Assembly (NCBI GenBank): GCA_020091685.1
Contig: CM034595.1
Coordinates: 42,554,351 to 42,618,350, forward strand
Origin: Lutjanus erythropterus
Taxonomy: Eukaryota > Chordata > Actinopteri > Lutjaniformes > Lutjanidae
DNA length: 64,000 bases
Direction: 5' to 3'
Shown: one piece after another, positions 57,111 to 64,000 of the stretch
Position numbering within the stretch: position 1 is the stretch's first letter
Layout: the number at the start of each line of letters is the position of its first letter
Notes under the pieces: model-generated
Told to the model about the DNA's origin: nothing
Database searches by the model: none
The model's input: the letters and a program-made list of their open reading frames with translations, nothing else
Translations under genes and position numbers: made by a program

Positions 57111-58637
57111 AATGGCGAATAATTCGATTTTCAAAATATATTTATTTGTGCACATTCTGGATGAGAAATGTGGAAAGTAATTAGACCCATAAGGGTGTAG
57201 TGAAGCCGCGGTTAATATAGGAAACCTCCCAATGGAGTCTAGACACTGGTGGTGGTGAAGGGATGGATGAAGATCAGGATGTTTGTCGGCAACAACATGA
57301 ATGACTGATGGAGATAGCGGCTACATCTGGTTGGTTAACTGACAAGTGAACACTGTCAGCTGATTGAGAATAAGCAGGAACGAGAGAGAGCTGTGAGTGA
57401 ACGAGTTCCTGCTTGAACATGTGCTAATCTTCATTTCACAGCTCACTCATAACTCAAAGATTCAAGTTTACCTATAGAAGAAAAAGAAGAAAAGTAAATT
57501 ATCTCGACAAAAGATTTATTTGTTAATATTTGACCAAAATCATGATCTTTCCCTAGCCGTAACCAAACTCTACCCAGAGTCATAAAGTGTTTTTGCTGCA
57601 GGAGCCTATACACAAACTGGTCTGCGGTGTTAAAGTTCTGCATTTTGTACAGCTGCCACCCACCTTAACCACTTCCACGTGAATCCAGCGCATTATATAA
57701 ACGTATAGCTTTGAATAAATGCTGTCTATGAATATAATGCAGGCAGGAATTACGTTTTCACCACAACGTAATTATGAAAACAATTTAGCACTATACAAAC
57801 ATAATCTCTGGGAGACAGGGTTTTGTTGGCTGAACCACTAAATTCAAAGTAAGAGAGCTTGTCATGTCTGAAGCGAACGAAGCTCAGTGCAAACTGGCTC
57901 CTGCTGAGGGGAGGTGATGTTAATAGTTTATATGATGCATGTAATGTTAAGTGTAACATGCCGTTGAATATTTCAGTCGTGTGGTGTTCTGTGCTCACAA
58001 GTTATTTCTATCTTACTTTATTTCCACTCTTTGTGTTTTCTTTGTTATCTGACTGTGACACCTCAAATGTGGTATTCTGTGCCCCAGATTTCCCAGTGGG
58101 AACACTTACAGTACAGTTAGTTACTATTAATACTACACCTTGTTTCTAAAATTAATCCCTTAGAAAGACAAGAGGATACGTATTTTTCCTTAAAAAGATC
58201 AGATTTTGTAGATTTACATCCAGCAGCACTGATAAAATATATGTTTATGGACTGGAATGTGAAATATGCAAAAGATTCTGAATTCATGAGGATGATGGGC
58301 TCGTGATACTTAAAATATATATTTTTTATTACTTTCTTGTAATATTGGTGATCTACAGTGAGAATGTTGGATTAGAATATGATCAAAGTAGCAGCTTATA
58401 AACAGATTACTAATTAAATTTAGAGTAGAATATGGTAAAATATAAATTAAATTAAAATAAAAAACTATATATAGTTATTTGCATGCATACACATACATGT
58501 ATACACTAATGAAATAATTCTGTTGTGCATTTTTTTTTATTAATTTGCGTCTTGCTGAATATAAATAGCAGCGACAAGATGGTGATGATAATAAGGTCAA
58601 CATGCTCACATTAAAAGTTCCACATCTGCGACACATT
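57111..58637. other. Unique AT-rich DNA
   Basis: No gene recognised. Frames of up to 96 codons are unremarkable. Confidence 0.35.
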
Positions 58638-59625
58638 GGGTCTCATGTAAAAATATTTTCATCTTAAATTTTTTTTTTTTTTTTTCGTACAAAGGGTTTA
58701 TACCAACATGCAATGTCAGATTCAGCAAACGCTTGTTGCTTTCGATAACTGCGTAAATGATCCACCTGTGCACATTTGAGTGTACGTGCATGAGACCTGT
58801 AAATTAACATAATTAACGCTTCAGTAATACCATATAAGGCCGCACTTCCTGCCCCATATGTCAGGGAGTGTTCTTTAATTCAAATGGCATTAAAGAGTAA
58901 AAAGAAGAACTTTACGAGTTTGGAGTTTGAAGTCCTGCTTTCAGAGATCCATAAAGGAAAATCTGTCATTTTAACAGCGTCAGCAGTGGAATTAAGGGAC
59001 CCGCTGAAGATAAGAAACGGGAAAAATGAGTGCTGTTAATGCTGCGTTACCTGAGGGTCGCAGTGTCACTAACATAAAGAAGAAATGGTTCGATATGAAA
59101 ATGGCTTCAAAGAAGAAGAAGAAAAAAAAACGACTCGCCACAGCAAGTTGATGATGACTGCAACAGGAGAAGAGGGTCAAGGGAAAGTTTCTATCTCAGA
59201 GACAGAGGACAGAATAAGTGAGAATGTTCCTGTGGACAGCGACTTCATAAACCTGCGTGTGAAGATATACGGCTAATACGCCTGACAGCAGGTAATAATA
59301 CAGCATTAAATTAATAATGATAGGCTTCATATGTAAATTTACAGTTAAACTACAATTTGCAATGCAGTCAAACATTATAATGTTGACGTACATATAAAGT
59401 TTAATTTATTTTGTAAACTCAAAATGTCTTCAAACTTCAGTTTGCAGACTAACAGCACATGGCCCCTCGCACAGGCCTGGACCAATGGTCTCATCAATAA
59501 TGTTCATATCTGAAAGAAAATTCCAAATATGAGAAAATTGGTGGAAGCAGCAAGTTCTCCTAAATCACTTGTACATACCACTTTAGAACAAGTCTGTTTG
59601 CACAAATGGTTTCTGCATGAGGCCC
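58638..59625 (+). mobile_element. Harbinger-like DNA transposon remnant
   Basis: This 988-bp segment begins GGGTCTCATG and ends CATGAGGCCC (reverse complement GGGCCTCATG), a 9/10 terminal match. It is flanked on both sides by ATT (58635-58637 and 59626-59628), the 3-bp duplication length typical of PIF/Harbinger. It encloses the remains of the Myb-like accessory gene found in that superfamily (58884-59277) but no transposase, so it is an internally deleted copy. An additional inverted GAGACC end at 58789-58797 suggests that a small sub-element may lie at 58638-58797. Confidence 0.7.
58884..59279 (+). pseudogene. Myb/SANT-like DNA-binding protein of a Harbinger element (frameshifted)
   Basis: The frame from ATG 58884 reads 'MALKSKKKNFTSLEFEVLLS' and continues to a stop at 59037. 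In the +1 frame from about 59029, 'VNAALPEGRSVTNIKKKW' then 'FDMKMASKKK' continues the same domain. The original frame resumes from about 59085 with 'KLMMTATGEEGQGK' and ends at TAA 59277-59279. The order ('NFT..E...LL.EI', an Arg-Ser-Val turn, then 'IKKKWxDMK..SKK' and 'TATG') is that of Myb/SANT-like trihelix domains of the NAIF1/MSANTD kind, which in Harbinger elements bind the transposon ends and carry the transposase to the nucleus. Two compensating shifts and an expanded Lys run make it non-functional. A few central residues are missing. Confidence 0.7.
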
Positions 59626-59629
59626 ATTA

Positions 59630-60054
59630 ACTGTCACCCATCACCTTGATCCAGGATCTTGTCGTGGCACAGGTCTCTGCAACAGTCTCTGGTTTCCTGT
59701 TACTTTGGCCAGGCAGCGTCCCATTTCCTCTGTTTTATTTTCCCGACTGGACATTGTCCACGAGCAGCTTTAAATCCGAGCTGGGTTGGAATGGCTCTTA
59801 TTCCTGCTCACCTCCACTCCTCCTGGGGTGGTCTGCGGGGCTGCATGCAGCTAATCTGACTGCGTGGTCGAACGTTGTATTGTTGATTGTCTCAAGATCT
59901 GCTGCTGTGAAATACAAACCCCACACTTTTTTATTGTACTGAGTGCATTTCTGTCACAGATAATAACTGTTTCAGCATTACAACCCAAAACTAAGGATTA
60001 GAGAAACATAGCAAAGTGTGAAGGAGCCATCAGCCGCTGCAAGTCACTCATCAA
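59630..60054. other. Unclassified moderately GC DNA
   Basis: A 98-codon plus frame (59646-59942) is open but matches no family I recognise. It may be unique regulatory sequence. Confidence 0.3.
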
Positions 60055-60190
60055 CTTAAAGAAAAAGTTTGACATTTTGAGAAACATTCTTATTCAAAGA
60101 GTGATATCATTCTCATGTCTGTACACTACAGTGAATACGAAGCTACCGCCAGCAGCAGCTAACTTAGCTTAGCACAAAGATCTCACAGTC
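60055..60190 (+). repeat. Teleost interspersed repeat ('gtttgacattttgagaaac')
   Basis: 'ttaaagaaaaagtttgacat', 'ttgagaaacattcttattc', 'atatcattctcatgtctgta', 'gaatacgaagctaccgcc' and 'agcagctaacttagcttagc' form the left half of a widespread teleost TTAA-type repeat. The right half is not recognisable. Confidence 0.65.
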
Positions 60191-60399
60191 AGTTCATTAT
60201 CATAGCCTCTAGTGAAAAAAATGCTTCTCTGGGTAGAAATTCAACATTATTTTGTCTTTAAATCAGAAAAGAGGAACAATATCACAGTACAGTAACAGTT
60301 CTGCCTTCAGCTGTGAAAATACTGTCATAATTCAAGAACTCAACATCTCATTTAAAGAAACATTTACGGGTAAGAATAACTGCAACATTAGATAAACTG

Positions 60400-60877
60400 C
60401 TAATGTTAGCTACACAGACAAACCACTAATAATAGCTTCACAAATCAACCACAAACATTAACTACACAGAAATCCAGTTAGTTAGCTAACCTGTGAATAC
60501 TGCTACTACCACTGACACATATTTTGGGACTGTATTTGATGATGCTGGTGACCGGGATGGTGTGTGGGTGAAAACAGAAGCCCCACAATAAGTTTCTGTT
60601 AGTTTACTTTAAGTTTAAGTGTAAAGTGTGAATAGGTACTTAACAAAGAACATTTAAAAGTGCATAATTATCGCTATTAATCAAAAGGTGCATTTTCACA
60701 TGAAAAATATCTGGACAAACAATAGAACTACAACAACAATAAAACATTATATTGGGCTAAACAGTTTCAGCATATTGGGTATTTAGGTAATCCAAAAGTA
60801 AGGTTGCTGACTACATTTTTAGCAGGTAATCAGTAACTGTATCAGAATACATTTTCAAAGTAACCCTTCCAACCTTG
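60400..60877 (-). mobile_element. hAT-like non-autonomous element, copy 3 (inverted)
   Basis: On the minus strand it begins at about 60877 with 'ttggaagggttactttg' and ends around 60400 with 'tctgtgtagctaacattagc', after 'ggttagctaactaactgg' and 'atttctgtgtagttaatg'. These match copy 2 at 28600-29060. The end equivalent to 'ccaacactg' is lost. Confidence 0.6.
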
Positions 60878-61917
60878 ATCGGTTGTCGTGATGTCGGTGC
60901 AGAACATTGTCGCAGCTTTTAAAACCGGATGGACACAGAGCAGATAAAACCAGCCAGACAACAGCAGCAGCCCGTACATATCACAGCGCAAATATTCACC
61001 CTCCATATTTAATAAGCTTGCGTGCTTTCAGACAGCATGCTGGAGTGCAGACACAGCTGCAGAGGAGGTATGGTGGATCTCCAGCAGTATGTCGGACCAC
61101 TTTACCAAGAAACAGTTACTGCACAGACTGCTGGGTAGTTTCAACAACTGGATAAGATCACCGTGGTGGAAGAGGAAAAACAGCCAGCGAGTTCTGCATC
61201 CTCTTCACCATTATAATGATGCTCTGCCTCCCAACATGGCGGCTGTGAGGCGGCAAGAAGCAGAATAAAAAACATCTATTAGGCTAGTAATTGCTGCACG
61301 ATTAGCAGACGTGCTGTTTGGCATGGCTTTAGGTTTTTCTGCAGAGTTTGGAAGAAATACACCTACTGGTGCCTCCTGATACAATAGAGCTGCCTGGGCG
61401 GCCATACATCCTGCATGTCTTACTCCCTTTTCCCCTCTCTTTCTCTCTCTCTCCACCCACCCCCGTGGGTCTCTCCCTCTATCAATCCTTCCCCCTCCTC
61501 TGCCTGTCTGGACTGGGACCAGCTGGCTTCATTAGGGGCCTCCTCCATTCCACATTGCCTGGTTTTGTCTGTTGCACATTTTTCGACTGTTTTATCTTAA
61601 GCGCTGTCCATCCCTGGACCCTCATACATATTTTCTTGGCATTTCTGCAGCCACACAACTGGCTTCTAATGAAACAATCCATGTGTCCATTGTACAGCTT
61701 TTCTTTTTTTAATTAATCTTTGTGTCTGCCACCTCTTTTTTCGTTTTTTTGGATCCTCATTGTTTGCAATCACCGGGAGTGAATGAATTTTAATGGTTTG
61801 AGAGAGCTGTTGTTGGATTTTCAGGCAGCAGTTTGAAAGTATATCCAAAGTCAAAAACTACCTGTACAATTTTTTAACTTTTATGTCATTTATCATCAAA
61901 GGATAGAGTTAAAATTC
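60878..61917. other. Mostly unique DNA with a CT-rich tract
   Basis: A pyrimidine-rich run is at 61426-61510. The block 61530-61700 is repeat-free and moderately conserved-looking. Frames of 122 codons (61348-61716, plus) and 82 codons are unrecognised. Confidence 0.3.
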
Positions 61918-62870
61918 ATCCCTTATTCACCAGCCATTCTTAAGAAGGAACTTGTTCTTAAAACCCACTGATGCTGTTTTCGAAGATCCTGGCATTCACC
62001 AGTGTTTTCTTATGTGGGATTTGAAAAGCACACTTACACACTTTTTAGTGCTGAGATGCTTGAGTAAAACAGGTCGTGCATTTTCTTCAATTCCACAGTT
62101 GTATAATATTATTAATATAATTACAAATATATTTTTATAATTTCACTTTTTTTCAATATCTTACAAAGCATTTTGGTCTTTCAAAATTAATACAGTGAGT
62201 TTATTTATAGTTTACAGATAATCAAAGAAGAAGAAAAATGTTATTCTAAAAAAGTCAAACAAGTTTCATGTGTATTAATTTCTGGGGTTGTCCAGGATGA
62301 TCTGAGATCAGACATGGGGCAGTTGAATGGGACCTGGGTGCAAGCCTCTGTGGGAGTTCATCTATGAATAAATGATAAAAAACAGAACCATTTTAGTGAC
62401 TTTTCTGGGCTTTAAAATTATGCAATGTTAATGTTTGGTCTACAGTGCAAAAGCAAATGTTTAAATTTTGAATACAACCTAACAAACTAAGTACAAGGAC
62501 AAGTTGAAGAAGAGACCAGTTATTAACTGAAATAATCACCTGCCTTTAGGTTTTACACACAGGTGTTGAAATGTGTCACATGTTTCATGGTTTTACAGCT
62601 TCAGTTTTTTTTATCTAAATGTATTAATTCTGAAAAAACTGCTTACCTTCTGACCACCATCTTTAGACACATGGCCGTGCTGTTCATGTCCTGCATGCTA
62701 ATTAGGAAGAACTGGCACCTTTGATAACAATGGCATTTAGCATTATAAGAACTAAGCCATATGAACAATTTTGCAGTTTAAGAACACATTCATGATTCTG
62801 ACTTTTCTTAGGATATTTCTTAAGAACAAATTTAAGAAAAAACATAAAACGATGCTGGTGAATGAGGCCC
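61918..62870 (+). mobile_element. Second Harbinger-like non-autonomous element
   Basis: The left end is CCTTATTCACCAGC (61921-61934). The right end GCTGGTGAATGAGGCCC (62854-62870) reads GGGCCTCATTCACCAGC in reverse, so the termini match at 13 of 14 positions over CCTYATTCACCAGC. Both ends continue into 'ttcttaag/gttcttaa' words. The length is about 953 bp. There is no transposase or Myb frame, and target duplications are not intact. The GGGCCTCATTCACC terminus resembles Harbinger-type ends in teleosts and is related in wording to the 58638 element. Confidence 0.6.
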
Positions 62871-64000
62871 ATCATTGTACTTGTTCCAAAAAATAATATA
62901 AGCCGTTTATAATGACCTTCTTTATCTGCTAACTTTTTAAAGTTCTCTCTAAATCCGTATGAAGTCCCTTTAAAGCTCCCATTCTAACCGAGAAGTCAAA
63001 CAGTATTTTCTGCCACTGTGTTTCTGTTTGATTGAGCTCTCTTGTTGGATGACATCCTTCCTTGATAGATACACCAGTGACTTACTCACCCTGCTTTTTC
63101 CAGTTTGTCATTATTTGGTTTGGAGGGATAACAGTACTGGTGACTAGACTGCAGATGGTTCTGTTGATTGTTTCTTGATAGGGTAAGGTTGATAGGCAGA
63201 TGGCACGCGGGAAAAACGATGTCTTCAATGGGCAGAAAGCAACGCCGACTAAGAAGTCTTCACCGTATAAGCTGATAGTATAATTTCACAGCATTTCTTG
63301 TAAAACTCGGGCTGACAAAGTAAAACCAACAGAACTAAAGAGAACTTGGATGCACTCTTGCCCTTAGGCCCTAAACACAGACTTCTCCTCATGCATTATT
63401 ACTGACATGCTGATGGTCTTCTGACATCATGAAATCTGGACATTTATTTGCACTTAGATGCAGCATGTGAGGTGAATTTATGGATCCCACAAGGGTAATA
63501 GGAAGAAATTCTCTGATTGGCCCACCAGGACAGACGGCTGCATTTAGGTAGCCTTCTGAGAATTAATTTGGTTCTGTTTCAGGTCCGTCCCCACCGCAAA
63601 TTTTATTTTGAAGGGTCAATTTCTTGTTGAGATCAGCACCTTGATCCTATTAATATATATAAGGATCAGGATCACAGCCTTTTATTGGTTGACAAGTAAG
63701 GAACACAGCTTCTGATTGGTTGAGAGTCTCAGCCCAAGGCTTCTTGGAAATGTCTGTGTGTGGCTAACAACATGCTAACAACAACAACAACTGTTTTCAA
63801 GATGTAGAAATGAATAAATAATCACAAAAGGACAAACAACAAAGGATATTTATTCATTCATTAGCCTTTCCTGCTCAGCTTACTTCGGGGCTAACTCCAT
63901 CACTTTCCCAGCAGTTGGTCAACAACATGTGAGACTTTTCTTGGTCTCTAGAAGCTGCAGCGTTTATTAACTGACACACTGTAACCTGAACTGTAAATTT
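62871..64000. other. Unique AT-rich DNA
   Basis: No gene. A small (AAC)n run lies at 63778-63791. A local inverted echo, 'gatcctattaatatatataa' with 'ggatcaggatcac', is at 63644-63676. Nothing else recognised. Confidence 0.35.

Noticed and set aside
58669..58686. Poly(T) run as the tail of an antisense processed pseudogene
   Set aside because: It lies inside the Harbinger-like element and no retrogene body is attached.
1..64000. CRISPR array, operons, prophage or integrated virus
   Set aside because: No regularly spaced identical repeats with unique spacers, no dense same-strand long genes, and no viral structural or polymerase genes. The reverse transcriptase remnants are non-LTR retrotransposons, with no long terminal repeats or gag/env.

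Overview
This window looks like non-coding nuclear DNA from a ray-finned fish, probably an advanced (percomorph-type) teleost. It is AT-rich, has long (CA/TG)n microsatellites and (ATT)n tails, and carries many small interspersed elements whose ends and internal phrases I recognise as common in teleost genomes. No bacterial or viral organisation is present. I found no intact protein-coding gene, no recognisable host exon, no rRNA, no free-standing tRNA gene and no CRISPR array. All open frames are short (141 codons or fewer), and most are shadows of simple repeats. The only recognisable protein-coding signatures belong to decayed mobile elements.

Layout. From 1 to about 20 kb there is mostly unique AT-rich DNA. 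It is broken by a hAT-like element (2.5-3.3 kb), a 392-bp MITE with a degenerate 8-bp duplication (7.5-7.9 kb), a diverged direct-repeat pair (13.1-13.4 kb), an inverted-repeat element (19.1-19.7 kb) and an old teleost repeat (20.1-20.4 kb). From about 20.7 to 28.5 kb repeat density is low, and several blocks look like candidate conserved regulatory DNA, which needs an alignment to test. From 28.6 to 38 kb there are another hAT-like element, a TTAA-bounded element, a local non-coding tandem duplication (31.0-32.3 kb) and compound microsatellites.

From 41.7 to 47.2 kb lies a retroelement graveyard, all on the minus strand. It holds an L1-type LINE 3' end, a CR1/L2-type LINE reverse transcriptase that has been invaded by a tRNA-related SINE and by a second LINE-type 3' tail, a second LINE of a different family, and a broken RecQ-like helicase fragment. 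From 51.5 to 55.5 kb there are a MITE with an internal minisatellite and two further teleost repeats. From 58.6 to 62.9 kb there are two Harbinger-like elements. The first has terminal inverted repeats, a 3-bp target duplication and a frameshifted Myb-like accessory gene.

No genes work together here. If the window has a function, the candidates are the unique GC-moderate blocks (for example near 4.5, 21.6, 24.0-24.8, 27.4 and 39.7 kb), which could be distal enhancers in a gene desert or large intron. That is inference from composition only. I did not find evidence of an undescribed biological system. The best leads are the Harbinger element with its Myb gene remains, the nested LINE/SINE structure, and the 31-32 kb duplicated non-coding unit.
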